Below are positions 7,850 through 17,244 of a stretch of 64,000 nucleotides of DNA, in pieces (within the stretch, counting starts at the first letter, position 1; each line of letters opens with the position of its first letter). The stretch is taken from the NCBI RefSeq assembly GCF_005405585.1, contig NZ_BJEQ01000018.1, positions 1 through 64,000 of the forward strand, in the 5' to 3' direction. Source of the DNA: Agarivorans sp. Toyoura001. GTDB taxonomy: Bacteria; Pseudomonadota; Gammaproteobacteria; Enterobacterales; Celerinatantimonadaceae. The position numbers and the translations under genes were made by a program. The notes beneath the pieces were generated by a model that was not told where the DNA came from, ran no database searches, and was given only the letters and a program-made list of their open reading frames with translations.

Positions 7850-9421
7850 TTAGTCTGTAGAACTGTTTGATTGCGTGTATTTTTCAACAAACTGGCTAAT
7901 AGGCATGGGCTTTCCAAACATCCAACCTTGCCCAAACTCTACATCTAAATCTTCTAATACTTTGCACTGCATTAGGTTTTCTACACCTTCGGCGATGACT
8001 TTTAAATCAGATTTCTTGGCAATTTCTACCATGTGCGGCACTAACGACGAGCGAATAGAGCCCGCCTCTAAATCGAATACAAAGCTCTTATCAATTTTTA
8101 GGTATTGGCAGCGGAAGTTTTTGAGTTGTTTAAGGTTTGAGTAGCCGGTGCCAAAATCATCAATCGCCACTTCAAAACCTTGTTGAATAATATGATTGAT
8201 GTGTTGATTAGCGACTAAGCTGTCGAGTTGCAGATCTTCTGTTATCTCGAGAGTAATGCCTCCTTTAAACTGTTGTACTTCTGGCAATGCTTGTAAATCA
8301 GCAATGTTGTTGTTTTCAACATCACAAGGGAAAATGTTAAAACTCACTTTCGTATCACTAGTTATTGCACCACTGGCTTGTAACTGACTCAGGGCATCTT
8401 TAATGATCATTAAGGTAAAAGGCCAAGTTAAGCGCAGTTTACGTATTTCGGGAATAAACTCATCGGGCATTAATTTGCCGTGTTGATCTTCGAAACGGGT
8501 TAATACTTCTCCACCAATAATCCGTTTAGATTTAAGATCGACAAGAGGTTGAATATGACAAACGAAGTAGCCTTTATTGATGCCTCGTCTTACGCGAGAG
8601 CTCATACTGCCATGGCGTTTGATTAGGGTGTCAGAACTGATGCTTATCAAAATGCCAAAGGCTGCACTAAACAATAACGAAAAGATTAAAAAACCGAACT
8701 TACTTTTAAGGAGGGTGTAGTTATACAAACTGAGCGCAATACAGAAATCGTAGGTCTGGCTACAACGATGAAAATAGTGATAGTTATCATCTACTTCTTC
8801 CATTTCATCTAGCTCAGCACGGCGAAACGTACCGGGTGTGCCTATTAAGTGGGTATAGTGTTCATCTACTCGATTTACCACTTCCCATTGGTTATCGCCG
8901 TATTCTAAGCTACTGAAGGTATTGTTGGCGATCACAACAGTAAAATTGCCTTTTCGGATGACCATGCCTGAATGCAGGTGATCAAATATAACCAACTGCT
9001 GGTTTAACCATACGTCGAAGTCTAAGTTAGTGGTGTAAGTTGGAGGGTCTAATTCCAAGGGAACCTCTAGTTCCCCTCCTGTAGTGGTACAAGCTAAGTG
9101 GTTATTTTGTACTAAACCTGCGTCTTTAATGTAATCACTGAGGAATACCGTTTGGCGCATTTTTAGTAAGGACGCTGGGCTACAGTCGTTAATGTTTAAG
9201 TTAGCTAAGTCATCTAAGGATTGTATGGTGCTATAAAACACCGACTGGGTGAGGCTTAAAGTATTATCTGCATGATAGCGTTGTGACTGGCTGATGTCGT
9301 GCGAAAGAAATTGTAGAGAAATGACAGTCATTAATGCACAAGACAATAGCCCCGCAGTAACGATAAGTATTTGTTGTGTAAAAACTCGCATAAGCTTACA
9401 TCCATGTACCTTAGTCGTCAT
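7850..9421 (-). CDS. CSS-motif EAL cyclic-di-GMP phosphodiesterase
   Basis: Inner-membrane c-di-GMP phosphodiesterase of the PdeC type. A signal-anchor helix lies near residues 14-36. A periplasmic CSS-motif domain follows with the signature cysteine in NDCSPASL and a second cysteine in LACTTTG; in PdeC such cysteines sense the periplasmic DsbA/DsbB redox state. A second helix lies near 245-262, then the EAL domain. Catalytic features look intact: GGEVLTRFE, the metal-binding DDFGTGYS, LEITED, LKIDKSF and VIAEGVE. No GGDEF is present. ATG codons at 9421 and 9391 are both possible; the second gives a more usual N-terminus (MRVFTQQILIV). dsbB in the same window makes redox input plausible. Confidence 0.88.
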   Translation of the reverse strand: MTTKVHGCKLMRVFTQQILIVTAGLLSCALMTVISLQFLSHDISQSQRYHADNTLSLTQSVFYSTIQSLDDLANLNINDCSPASLLKMRQTVFLSDYIKDAGLVQNNHLACTTTGGELEVPLELDPPTYTTNLDFDVWLNQQLVIFDHLHSGMVIRKGNFTVVIANNTFSSLEYGDNQWEVVNRVDEHYTHLIGTPGTFRRAELDEMEEVDDNYHYFHRCSQTYDFCIALSLYNYTLLKSKFGFLIFSLLFSAAFGILISISSDTLIKRHGSMSSRVRRGINKGYFVCHIQPLVDLKSKRIIGGEVLTRFEDQHGKLMPDEFIPEIRKLRLTWPFTLMIIKDALSQLQASGAITSDTKVSFNIFPCDVENNNIADLQALPEVQQFKGGITLEITEDLQLDSLVANQHINHIIQQGFEVAIDDFGTGYSNLKQLKNFRCQYLKIDKSFVFDLEAGSIRSSLVPHMVEIAKKSDLKVIAEGVENLMQCKVLEDLDVEFGQGWMFGKPMPISQFVEKYTQSNSSTD

Positions 9422-9501
9422 AATTAAAGCACAAAAAGTTAATCTAAACCTAGTGCTTAGCGCGGTGTATTACGCTTATTTTTTAAAACCTTAGCCTTAA
9501 C

Positions 9502-10731
9502 TTACTGTTCGATTTGTTGCGCTTTTTCGTTAATTAAGCGAATTAGCAAGCTCCCATTGAGTAAGGCGCGTTTTACTAAGGCTAATCCGCCCATGGTTGG
9601 GTTGTTTTGAAAGTGTGCCGCTTCAATCGGTAAGTCTTCGGCAAACGAGCTTAGTGCTTGATGTTCAATACACTGTTTAATGGTGGGTAATAAGATATTT
9701 TGTGCCGCCATTATTTCTCCCGCTAGAATGATTTTTTGCGGGTGAAATAAGTTAATAGTAATGGCGATGCTATTGCCGAGCATTTTACCTACACGATGCA
9801 ATACTTGGTGGCACAACATGTCACCTTGGTTGGCTGCTGCGCAGACATCTTCAATGCTAAAGTCACCCTGTAAAATAGACGGGCAACCTTGGCTAATCAG
9901 GGTTTTTAATCGCTCTACAATCGCGGTATTGGAAACAATGGTTTCTAGGCAACCTACATTGCCACATTGGCATTTGTCGCCCAAAGGATCGACCTGAATA
10001 TGACCTATTTCACCCACATCTCGATTCTGGCTCATAAATACTTGGCCATTCACGATAATGCCGGCACCTGTGCCGCTGTGCACACTAATCAAAATGGAAT
10101 CGAGCACATCCTTAGTTGCACCAAAGTAATGCTCAGCTAGTGCCATCGCACGGGTATCGTTTCCTACATAAGCTGGCAATGAGAATCGTGCTTCTATTAG
10201 GCTGGCTAGCGGGCAATCTCGTAACTGGTAGTGAGGAGTGTATACCACTGTGCCTTCGCCTGGATTCACCAAACCAGACAAGGTAACCGCAACCGCAATG
10301 AGGTTTTGTGAAGCTTCAAGGTGCTGCTGAATAAAGCTATCGATATTGTTGAGCAGGGTGTTGACTAGGGCGTCTTGTTCCACCTCTGGTACACCAAGAT
10401 TGCTGTGAGCATGAGATATTCCGCTTAAATCAAACAGCGAAATGTCCATGGTCCCACGGCCTAATCGCACCGAAATAAAGTAGTAATGGCTTTGCTCGGT
10501 CATTAAGGAAATAGCCCGGCGTCCTCCGGTAGAGGCCTGTTGGGCAACTTCTTTAATTAAACCGGTAGCTAATAGCTGGCGGGTGATTTTGGTCACGCTA
10601 GCAGGTGCCAATTGGCTTTGTTCTGCTACTTTTACGCGAGAGATCGGACCTAATTGGTCAATCATCCCATACACCGCTGCGGTGTTTACCTGTTTAACTT
10701 TATCTACGTTTACGATTAATTTGTCATTCAT
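9502..10731 (-). CDS. nagC: NagC, ROK-family N-acetylglucosamine repressor
   Basis: Transcriptional repressor of N-acetylglucosamine genes, released by GlcNAc-6-phosphate. Residues about 15-75 form the winged-helix domain (LGPISRVKVAEQSQLAPASVTKITRQL). The ROK sugar-binding domain follows, with the zinc signature GHIQVDPLGDKCQCGNVGCLE (HxxxD...CxCGxxGCLE). 409 residues matches E. coli NagC (406). It is the third gene of nagBAC, 11 bases after nagA, divergent as a block from nagE. It probably acts at the operators between nagB and nagE. Confidence 0.95.
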   Translation of the reverse strand: MNDKLIVNVDKVKQVNTAAVYGMIDQLGPISRVKVAEQSQLAPASVTKITRQLLATGLIKEVAQQASTGGRRAISLMTEQSHYYFISVRLGRGTMDISLFDLSGISHAHSNLGVPEVEQDALVNTLLNNIDSFIQQHLEASQNLIAVAVTLSGLVNPGEGTVVYTPHYQLRDCPLASLIEARFSLPAYVGNDTRAMALAEHYFGATKDVLDSILISVHSGTGAGIIVNGQVFMSQNRDVGEIGHIQVDPLGDKCQCGNVGCLETIVSNTAIVERLKTLISQGCPSILQGDFSIEDVCAAANQGDMLCHQVLHRVGKMLGNSIAITINLFHPQKIILAGEIMAAQNILLPTIKQCIEHQALSSFAEDLPIEAAHFQNNPTMGGLALVKRALLNGSLLIRLINEKAQQIEQ

Positions 10732-10742
10732 GCTTTGCTTGC

Positions 10743-11879
10743 TTAAAACTGAGTAAGTTGGCCGTCGCTAATACAGAGCGTGACATTAAAATCTTGGTCG
10801 AAGGCCGTTAAGTTGGCAGTGTAACCTGCTTTAATTCGACCAAAGTCCTTGTCTCTATTGATGGCGGTTGCTGGGTACAAAGAGGCCATTCTTAGGCTGT
10901 CGCGCATAGATAAACCTACTGATTGTACGCAGTTTTTTACTGCTTGAATCATGGTTAAAGCAGAGCCGCCGAGTGTACCATCATCACCAAAGCAAATCCC
11001 ATCCTGTACTGTGATTTTTCGCCCAACAAAATCAAAGCTAGTGATATCGGCACCTGCAGCAGCGGTGGCGTCGGTCACTAAACACAGTTTGTGGCGTAAT
11101 AATCGTTTAGCTATTCTCACATTGGCATCGTCTACATGATGGCCATCGACAATGATCCCAGCAAATAGGTTGTGATCAAAGATCGCGCCTACCACACCTG
11201 GCTCACGCCCGGTCATTGGACTCATGGCATTAAACAGGTGGGTTGCAAAACCAGCGCCCGCATTAATGGCTTCGCTAGCTTGTTGGTAATTGGCATTGGT
11301 GTGGCCAAGAGACACTAAAATACCCGCTTCTTTAAGCGCGGCTATAGTACTTAGCTCAACATGCTCTGGTGCCAGAGTGACCTTTTTAATGGCATCGCTG
11401 TTGTCTAACAAAAAACGCAAACGTTGTTGGTTTAGTTGTCTAATCAGTGCTTCGCTGTGAATGCCTTTTTTATCTACGCTAAGGTAGGGGCCTTCTAGGT
11501 GTAATCCTAGGTTAACTGAGCCATGGCTGCGTTGGTGAGCTCGTGATACTTCAACGGCTTGCTGCATCTCTTCGTCATCGGTAGTGATGAGGGTTGGCAT
11601 GAAGTTAGTGGTGCCGCTTTTAATATTAGACTGATGCATAATCTCTAAATTGCGGGTACTAAAGTCGCCATTTAGCATCACACCGCCACAACCGTTTAGT
11701 TGCAGATCTACAAACCCTGCACTTAGCACTGAACCATTTAGGTCAATGCTTCTTATTTGTGGCGATACTTGCTGGTTAGGAACCACCGATGTGATGTGGC
11801 CATTTTCAATCAGTACTGAATAGCCGTTTAACAATTCACTACCATCAAAAACCAGGGCATTGGTAAGGGCGTATATCAT
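10743..11879 (-). CDS. nagA: N-acetylglucosamine-6-phosphate deacetylase
   Basis: Cytoplasmic metalloenzyme that removes acetate from GlcNAc-6-P to give glucosamine-6-P for NagB. Amidohydrolase features appear in order: GFVDLQLNGCGG, metal-ligand HLEGPYL, SLGHTNANYQQA, ATHLFNAMSPM, VDGHHVD and catalytic aspartate VTDATAAAG. 378 residues is usual. The 10-base gap from nagB and 11-base gap to nagC support one operon. Confidence 0.96.
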   Translation of the reverse strand: MIYALTNALVFDGSELLNGYSVLIENGHITSVVPNQQVSPQIRSIDLNGSVLSAGFVDLQLNGCGGVMLNGDFSTRNLEIMHQSNIKSGTTNFMPTLITTDDEEMQQAVEVSRAHQRSHGSVNLGLHLEGPYLSVDKKGIHSEALIRQLNQQRLRFLLDNSDAIKKVTLAPEHVELSTIAALKEAGILVSLGHTNANYQQASEAINAGAGFATHLFNAMSPMTGREPGVVGAIFDHNLFAGIIVDGHHVDDANVRIAKRLLRHKLCLVTDATAAAGADITSFDFVGRKITVQDGICFGDDGTLGGSALTMIQAVKNCVQSVGLSMRDSLRMASLYPATAINRDKDFGRIKAGYTANLTAFDQDFNVTLCISDGQLTQF

Positions 11880-11889
11880 TCTGTTGTTC

Positions 11890-12687
11890 CTAAATGTTCT
11901 TTATATTGTTGGCTTCAAGCTCTTGAAAGTAGCGTACTGTTTTTACTTTCAATTCCATGGTTGAAGGTTCGTCGCATACTATCATTCCTTTGGGATGTAG
12001 TTGTAGCGCAGAAATGGTCCATAAATGATTTACACTGCCTTCTACCGCTGCCTGTAGGGCCTGCGCTTTGTTATGTCCGGTCACTAATATTAAAATCTCT
12101 TCCGCATCAAGAAGGGTGCCTACGCCAACCGTAAGTGCTAAACGCGGTACTTCATCAATGTTGTTGAAGAAGCGCGAATTAACCATGCGCGTATCTTCGG
12201 TAAGGGTTTTTACTCGTGTGCGCGACGCCAACGAAGAGGCGGGTTCGTTAAATGCGATGTGGCCATCTACACCAACACCACCCATAAACAAGTTTATTTT
12301 CCCATAGTGCCTAATTTTAGCTTCGTAATTGGCGCACTCTGCTTCCAAATCTTCGGCATTGCCGTCTAGCAAATTTATATTTTCTGGCTTGATGTCTATA
12401 TGTGAGAAAAAGTTGTTGTGCATAAAGCTGTAGTAGCTTTCAGGGTGGTCACTTGGAATACCTACATATTCATCCATGTTGAAGGTAACCACATGCTCAA
12501 AGCTCACCATGCCTTGTTTGTGCAGCTCAATAAGATGTTTATAGGTGGTTAGGGGAGTTCCGCCGGTAGGGCATCCCAATACAAAGGGTTTGTCTTCGCT
12601 AGGATTAAACGACTTAATTTTCTCTGCGATATAAAGTGCAGACCAGCGTCCTACTTGTTCTTTGTCGAGTAAAGGTATGAGTCTCAT
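11890..12687 (-). CDS. nagB: glucosamine-6-phosphate deaminase
   Basis: Converts glucosamine-6-P to fructose-6-P and ammonia, the last step of GlcNAc use before glycolysis. Conserved motifs include [12 protein letters not shown] (phosphate loop), TFNMDEYVG with the catalytic aspartate, and [13 protein letters not shown] with the catalytic histidine. 265 residues equals the E. coli hexameric enzyme (266). It is first in nagBAC; ribosome site GGAGAA lies before the ATG at 12687. Confidence 0.97.
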   Translation of the reverse strand: MRLIPLLDKEQVGRWSALYIAEKIKSFNPSEDKPFVLGCPTGGTPLTTYKHLIELHKQGMVSFEHVVTFNMDEYVGIPSDHPESYYSFMHNNFFSHIDIKPENINLLDGNAEDLEAECANYEAKIRHYGKINLFMGGVGVDGHIAFNEPASSLASRTRVKTLTEDTRMVNSRFFNNIDEVPRLALTVGVGTLLDAEEILILVTGHNKAQALQAAVEGSVNHLWTISALQLHPKGMIVCDEPSTMELKVKTVRYFQELEANNIKNI

Positions 12688-12724
12688 CGGTATTCTCCAC
12701 GTAATTTTAAATTAGCTTAGCAGT

Positions 12725-12745
12725 TTAATTTTAGTCGCGAAATAA
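12725..12745. promoter_or_regulatory. candidate NagC operator next to nagB
   Basis: An imperfect palindrome (TTAATTTTAGTCGCGAAATAA) with AT-rich arms around a CG-containing centre resembles NagC sites as I recall them from E. coli nagB/nagE. It lies 38 bases before nagB. The match was judged by eye. Confidence 0.45.
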
Positions 12746-12835
12746 GATTTGGATAAAATGTGACTAAAAGCGACATAAAAGCAATTTATGAATGTTTTGA
12801 TCACACTTTTGGAAGGCTTTATTTGCGAAGGAAAT

Positions 12836-12859
12836 TTAATTATTTACACTGCGAATTAA
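12836..12859. promoter_or_regulatory. candidate NagC operator next to nagE
   Basis: Perfect six-base arms TTAATT (12836-12841) and AATTAA (12854-12859) with GCG before the right arm resemble a NagC half-site. Together with the first candidate, about 110 bases away, it could support the repression loop known from the E. coli nagB/nagE region. A TTATTTGCGA half-site lies just upstream at 12819-12828, and a CRP-like half-site GATCACA near 12799-12805. Confidence 0.45.
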
Positions 12860-12973
12860 GTTCTTGGTGGAACATTAAACGAAACACGCTGTGAATTTGA
12901 ACACCAAGGTCGAGTTGGCAGATGCCGCTGATAAATTTGAATTTGGTTAATAATAGCCATAAAGAGGGACACT

Positions 12974-14416
12974 ATGTTTAGCTATTTACAGAAGATTGGT
13001 CGCGCCTTAATGGTACCGGTAGCGGTACTACCCGCAGCCGCTATTTTAATGGGCATAGGTTACTGGATTGACCCAAACGGCTGGGGTGGCAATAGTGCAC
13101 TGGCGGCTTTTTTAATTAAGTCTGGTGCGGCCATTATCGACAACATGTCGGTACTGTTTGCCATTGGTATTGCCTACGGCATGTCTCGGGATAAAGACGG
13201 TGCCGCGGCCTTAGCAGGCTTTGTTGGCTACATGGTGGTTACTACTTTGCTGTCGCCGGGTGCGGTAGAGCAAATTGGTTTAGTGGTACTAAACGATTCT
13301 AGCACCTTGGCGTTTTCAAAAATTGAAAACCAGTTTGTAGGTATTATTAGCGGGATTATGGCGGCTGAGTTATACAACCGTTTCTACCAAGTAGAATTGC
13401 ATAAAGCCTTATCATTTTTTAGTGGTAAGCGTTTAGTGCCTATTCTTACGTCGGTGGCCGGTATCGGTGTTGCCTTTGTATTAATGTACTTGTGGCCAAT
13501 TATTTTTGGTGGCTTGGTTCACTTTGGCGAAAGCATCACTGGCTTAGGGTCGGTTGGCGCCGGTATCTATGGTTTCTTCAACCGCTTGCTTATTCCTGTC
13601 GGTTTGCACCACGCACTCAATGCTGTGTTCTGGTTTGATATGGCTGGAATTAACGACCTTGGTAAGTTTTTGAGTGTATCGGCTGACGCCGTACCGGGTG
13701 AAACAGGGCGTTACATGGCGGGTTTCTTCCCAGTGATGATGTTTGGTTTACCTGGCGCAGCCTTGGCTATTTACCACACCGCTAAAGCAGAAAACAAATC
13801 TAAGGTTGCCTCAATCATGATTGCTGCAGCAACGGCGTCTTTCTTTACTGGTGTTACCGAGCCACTAGAGTTCGCCTTCATGTTTGTAGCGCCTGTGCTA
13901 TATGTAGTACATGCCTTACTCACCGGTATTTCAGTATTTATTGCGGCGTCTATGCAGTGGATGGCAGGCTTTGGCTTTAGTGCTGGTTTGGTTGATATGG
14001 TGTTGTCGTCACGTAACCCATTAGCCACTAATTGGTACATGCTTATCCCACAAGGTTTAGTGTTCTTTGCAGTTTACTACTTCGTGTTTAAAACCATGAT
14101 TATTAAAATGAACCTTAAAACACCAGGTCGTGAAGACGCTGACGAAGGTGAAGAAACCTTAAGTGTTGGTGGCAGCCATGCAGAAACTGCTGGTTTAGTA
14201 TTAACAATGTTAGGTGGAACAGACAACGTAGTACTTGTAGACAACTGTGCTACACGCCTTCGCTTAGAAGTAAAAGACAGCGATCGTGTTGATGTAAGCG
14301 GGCTTAAAAAACATGTACCTGGTGTAATTGTGCCAAGTAAAACGGCAATACAGGTAGTGATTGGTCCACACGTGGAATTTGTAGCCAACGAGCTAAAAAT
14401 TCTCGCCGCCAAGTAG
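12974..14416 (+). CDS. nagE: PTS N-acetylglucosamine transporter, IICB components
   Basis: Phosphotransferase permease that imports and phosphorylates GlcNAc. The IIC membrane domain covers about residues 1-370 and includes GLHHALNAVFWFD and VTEPLEFAFMF, typical of the glucose/GlcNAc family. The IIB domain near 400-480 contains the phospho-cysteine motif DNCATRLRLEVKDS. At 480 residues it lacks the C-terminal IIA domain found in E. coli NagE (648), so IIA must come from another protein (Crr-like or separate). Divergent from nagBAC. SD AGAGGGA precedes the ATG. Confidence 0.94.
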   Translation: MFSYLQKIGRALMVPVAVLPAAAILMGIGYWIDPNGWGGNSALAAFLIKSGAAIIDNMSVLFAIGIAYGMSRDKDGAAALAGFVGYMVVTTLLSPGAVEQIGLVVLNDSSTLAFSKIENQFVGIISGIMAAELYNRFYQVELHKALSFFSGKRLVPILTSVAGIGVAFVLMYLWPIIFGGLVHFGESITGLGSVGAGIYGFFNRLLIPVGLHHALNAVFWFDMAGINDLGKFLSVSADAVPGETGRYMAGFFPVMMFGLPGAALAIYHTAKAENKSKVASIMIAAATASFFTGVTEPLEFAFMFVAPVLYVVHALLTGISVFIAASMQWMAGFGFSAGLVDMVLSSRNPLATNWYMLIPQGLVFFAVYYFVFKTMIIKMNLKTPGREDADEGEETLSVGGSHAETAGLVLTMLGGTDNVVLVDNCATRLRLEVKDSDRVDVSGLKKHVPGVIVPSKTAIQVVIGPHVEFVANELKILAAK

Positions 14417-14468
14417 GATATTAAAGAAAGAATAACGCTCTGTAACTGTCGTTATAACTGTACTGTTT

Positions 14469-14492
14469 GGCCCTCTGGAGAGGGCCTTTTTT
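14469..14492 (+). terminator. intrinsic terminator after nagE
   Basis: A compact stem GGCCCTCT / AGAGGGCC with a two-base loop is followed by six T. It lies 53 bases past the nagE stop. Confidence 0.9.
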
Positions 14493-14515
14493 ATATCTGT
14501 TATTTGTTTAACAAC

Positions 14516-14986
14516 TTATTGAGTCGCTTCTATCTGCGAGCTGTAAGCTTGAGTCCCCCACAGAGGTACCGTAGACAAACTATGTTTGTAACTGCCCGAG
14601 GTTTCTTTAGTGGAATAAGATAAATACATTAAGGTTTGTGATTCAGCATCGTAAATTCGGCGTATTTTAAGTGACTTAAATAGTATGCTTTTCGACTTTT
14701 TAAACACCACTTCTCCCGATTTCGATTTATCGATGCTAGTAATCATAGCCGACGTAATTTCACCCGTTTGGCGACAAGAAATAGACATATCACTGGGGTC
14801 AGCAAAATCTAAATCCGCTTCTACATTGGCAATATGACAAGTTACTCCGCTAACAATGGGATCTTTAAGCACGCTAATTTTAATATCTTTAGTGGTTAGT
14901 AAGCCTAGAGAGACATCGGCAACTTCATTGCTATCACAAGCAACCAACAGGCTACTGGCAAGGAGCAGGGCGAGGGCATTTTTCAT
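14516..14986 (-). CDS. creA: CreA family lipoprotein/periplasmic protein
   Basis: Conserved protein of unknown biochemical role, first named from the E. coli cre region. The family core is visible: IKISVLKDPIVSGVTCHI, then PSDMSISCRQTGEI and the C-terminal LMYLSYSTKETSGSYKHSLSTVPLWG. I moved the start to the ATG at 14986 (MKNALALLLASSLLVACDS), which has an AGAGAA ribosome site and gives 156 residues against 157 in E. coli. The LLVAC lipobox suggests lipid attachment here. It is convergent with nagE. Confidence 0.88.
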   Translation of the reverse strand: MKNALALLLASSLLVACDSNEVADVSLGLLTTKDIKISVLKDPIVSGVTCHIANVEADLDFADPSDMSISCRQTGEITSAMITSIDKSKSGEVVFKKSKSILFKSLKIRRIYDAESQTLMYLSYSTKETSGSYKHSLSTVPLWGTQAYSSQIEATQ

Positions 14987-15120
14987 TATAAGTTTCTCTA
15001 AATAAGTGACTAATTGTTTAGGTCTTTGGTCTACGCTACTGGTCTTAAAGGTAATTATCAATTAGCGTGAGTAAATTAATTCTAAACTTTAATTCGGTTC
15101 TTGCTAACGTATGGCGCGTA

Positions 15121-15152
15121 GTGGTTTAACAGCTAAGTGGTTTAACAGCTAA
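15121..15152. repeat. 16-bp tandem duplication before the cupin gene
   Basis: The unit GTGGTTTAACAGCTAA occurs twice head to tail (15121-15136, 15137-15152), and its first five bases start a third partial copy. It ends about 20 bases before the cupin start. It may be replication slippage; no known operator is recognised. Confidence 0.8.
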
Positions 15153-15174
15153 GTGGTGTTAAGAGGAAAGTAGA

Positions 15175-15567
15175 ATGAGCAAAGCAACGGTTATTGCCTT
15201 AAACCAACAGTTCGAGCATTTGCAGTTTGTGGGTAACCGCACACCAGATTCTAGCGAGGCTGAATTAGCGGGAGCGTTTAGTGAACTGTGCCACTACCGA
15301 AACGGTGCAATTTATATTGGGCATTATGCGGGTAGTAGCGAGTGGGAACGGCACAGCCAAGGTGACGAGATTGTGCAGGTGATTGAAGGGGCAACAAATC
15401 TGGTTTTATTAACGAAAGACGGTGAAACAAGCTTAAGCCTTAATGCCGGTGAGTTAATGGTTGTACCGCAAAATACATGGCATCGCTTTGAAACACCAAA
15501 AGGAGTGAAGGTAATGACCGTAACGCCGCAACCCACGGATCACCAAGTTGATAAGCCAAGCTTTTAA
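15175..15567 (+). CDS. small single-domain cupin protein
   Basis: 130-residue protein with one cupin beta-barrel. The C-terminal conserved part reads GDEIVQVIEGATNLVLLT followed by GELMVVPQNTWHRFETPKGVKVMTVTPQ. Metal-ligand-like residues (E in the first motif, H in NTWHRF) are present. Substrate unknown. The ribosome site AAGAGGAAAG is strong. The next gene, an AraC regulator 141 bases on, has the same orientation, but cotranscription is uncertain. Confidence 0.8.
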   Translation: MSKATVIALNQQFEHLQFVGNRTPDSSEAELAGAFSELCHYRNGAIYIGHYAGSSEWERHSQGDEIVQVIEGATNLVLLTKDGETSLSLNAGELMVVPQNTWHRFETPKGVKVMTVTPQPTDHQVDKPSF

Positions 15568-15708
15568 CGGAAAATTTTTAACGGCAAGTTTATAACGGTA
15601 AGCAGTAATAAGCGCACTTTAAGACCTTGGTTGCAGCTAGGTCGTATTAATCGAAACCGCGCAAATAGGCCTACTAGCAAACACCTATTAACACTAAATG
15701 AATGAGAC

Positions 15709-16533
15709 ATGGAAAAGTTACTGGTTAGTATTCAAAAAGCAGTGAGCCAAATGGACGTAAAGGAATTGCCATTTTCAGTTTACTCTTCGGTTCACGAGCA
15801 AATGTTGCTTAATGTACCCATCTCGAAACCCTTATTAATTGTGGTGATCAATGGCAATAAACAACTGGGCGAAAATGCTTCAATAGCATGTCCTAGTGAC
15901 CACTTCATTTTCTTAAGTGACAGCCCCGCCATCAATATGCGAAACATTCCTAAGGGTAACTCTTATTTTGCATTGTTGATTGAGTTTGATTACCAAGACT
16001 TTAACGATTTACCCAGCAACGTTGCAGCGGCTAGCGAGGTAAAGCCTGATTATTTTGTGGCTAAAACCAACGCTGTTTTAAAACAGTGTTTACAGCAATT
16101 TGTAGAATGCAGCTTGTGGGCGCCTAAAGCGCTTCAAAGCTCAAGAAAGAGAGAAATACTAAGCTTGCTTTATTCGCTTGGGCATCGGCAAATCATCACG
16201 ATGATGGGCAAGCCTAAAGTTAGCCATCGCTTGCACGAGCTATTTCGCGATAAACACTTCAATGACTTATCAATCGCAACTATCTGCGAGCACCTTGCAA
16301 TGAGCGAATCTACCTTACGCCGAAAGCTAAACGCAGAAGGAACCAGCGTACAAGAAGTGAAAGACCGAGCGCGGCTGGGGCTTGGCTTACATTTGTTGCA
16401 AACGAGTGATGAACCCATCGGCTTAATTGCTGAGAAATGCGGTTATCATTCCCCCTCGCGATTTACCGACCGCTTTAAAAGCCACTTTGGTTTAACCCCT
16501 TCCGAGCTAAGAAAAACCAGAATGACCGAATAA
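15709..16533 (+). CDS. AraC-family transcriptional regulator
   Basis: 274-residue regulator. The N-terminal half (about 1-150) is an AraC_N-type sensory domain (LPFSVYSSVHEQMLLNVPISKPLLIVVINGNKQ). The C-terminal half carries two helix-turn-helix motifs: LSIATICEHLAMSESTLRRKL near 188-208 and IGLIAEKCGYHSPSRFTDRFKSHFGLTPSELR near 240-270. Effector and targets are unknown. The flanking cupin and PEBP genes are the nearest candidate targets. The ribosome site (GAGAC) is weak. Confidence 0.88.
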   Translation: MEKLLVSIQKAVSQMDVKELPFSVYSSVHEQMLLNVPISKPLLIVVINGNKQLGENASIACPSDHFIFLSDSPAINMRNIPKGNSYFALLIEFDYQDFNDLPSNVAAASEVKPDYFVAKTNAVLKQCLQQFVECSLWAPKALQSSRKREILSLLYSLGHRQIITMMGKPKVSHRLHELFRDKHFNDLSIATICEHLAMSESTLRRKLNAEGTSVQEVKDRARLGLGLHLLQTSDEPIGLIAEKCGYHSPSRFTDRFKSHFGLTPSELRKTRMTE

Positions 16534-16617
16534 GGCGAATAGTTGGGGGTTTAAGGGCTAATTACGCTTAAGCGTGCGCGCTAGCATAGTGACTCGTTGA
16601 TTAAACAAGGATCTATC

Positions 16618-17175
16618 ATGCGTTTGTTACCTATTTGCTGTTTTACTTTTTCACTACTTGGCACTTTACCCGCAGTAGCTAACACCTTCACCTTAACCAG
16701 TACAGATATTGCTCAAGGTAAAACGATGAATAAGCAACAAGAGTTCACGGGTTTTGGCTGCTCTGGCGCTAATGTTTCGCCGCAACTTAGCTGGCTTAAT
16801 CCTCCAGCTGGCACTAAAAGCTTTGCCATTACGGTATACGACCCGGATGCACCTACTGGCAGCGGCTGGTGGCATTGGCAAGTGGTCAATATCCCTGCAA
16901 CCATAAACTCTCTCGCCTCCGATGCGGGGAATGTAGAAGGGCAAAATCTGCCTATGGGTAGCGAAATGGTAGGCAATGATTATGGCTACAAAGGATTTGG
17001 CGGCGCTTGCCCGCCACAAGGGCATGGTGTTCATCACTACCAATTTACAGTACATGCGTTGTCGGTAGAGAAGCTTGATTTACCACAACATGCATCTGGT
17101 GCGTTGGCAGGGTATATGATCAATGCCAATACCATTGCATCGAGTACCCTAGAAGCTTTATATAAACGCGACTAA
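16618..17175 (+). CDS. secreted YbhB/YbcL-type PEBP-family protein
   Basis: Phosphatidylethanolamine-binding-protein family member. I chose the ATG at 16618 (MRLLPICCFTFSLLG), which follows AAGGA at good spacing, rather than 16597. Residues 1-22 form a signal peptide, cleaved near AVANT, so the 185-residue product is periplasmic. Family motifs are conserved: YDPDAPTGSGWWHW and GFGGACPPQGHGVHHYQF, including the anion-pocket D-P-D and G-x-H-H-Y. Bacterial relatives have no firmly known ligand. Confidence 0.87.
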   Translation: MRLLPICCFTFSLLGTLPAVANTFTLTSTDIAQGKTMNKQQEFTGFGCSGANVSPQLSWLNPPAGTKSFAITVYDPDAPTGSGWWHWQVVNIPATINSLASDAGNVEGQNLPMGSEMVGNDYGYKGFGGACPPQGHGVHHYQFTVHALSVEKLDLPQHASGALAGYMINANTIASSTLEALYKRD

Positions 17176-17244
17176 TACCCAACTAGCGTGTAGTGCGGTA
17201 AACCTTGGCGTAACAGCTTGGGTCTACTGCATTAGCTAATGCTT

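Noticed and set aside
12786-12806. CRP site before nagE
   Set aside because: Only the right half (GATCACA) is good; the left half does not match the consensus, so I do not call it.
14077-14412. 111-codon frame antisense to nagE
   Set aside because: It overlaps the conserved IIB domain of nagE and is a shadow frame.
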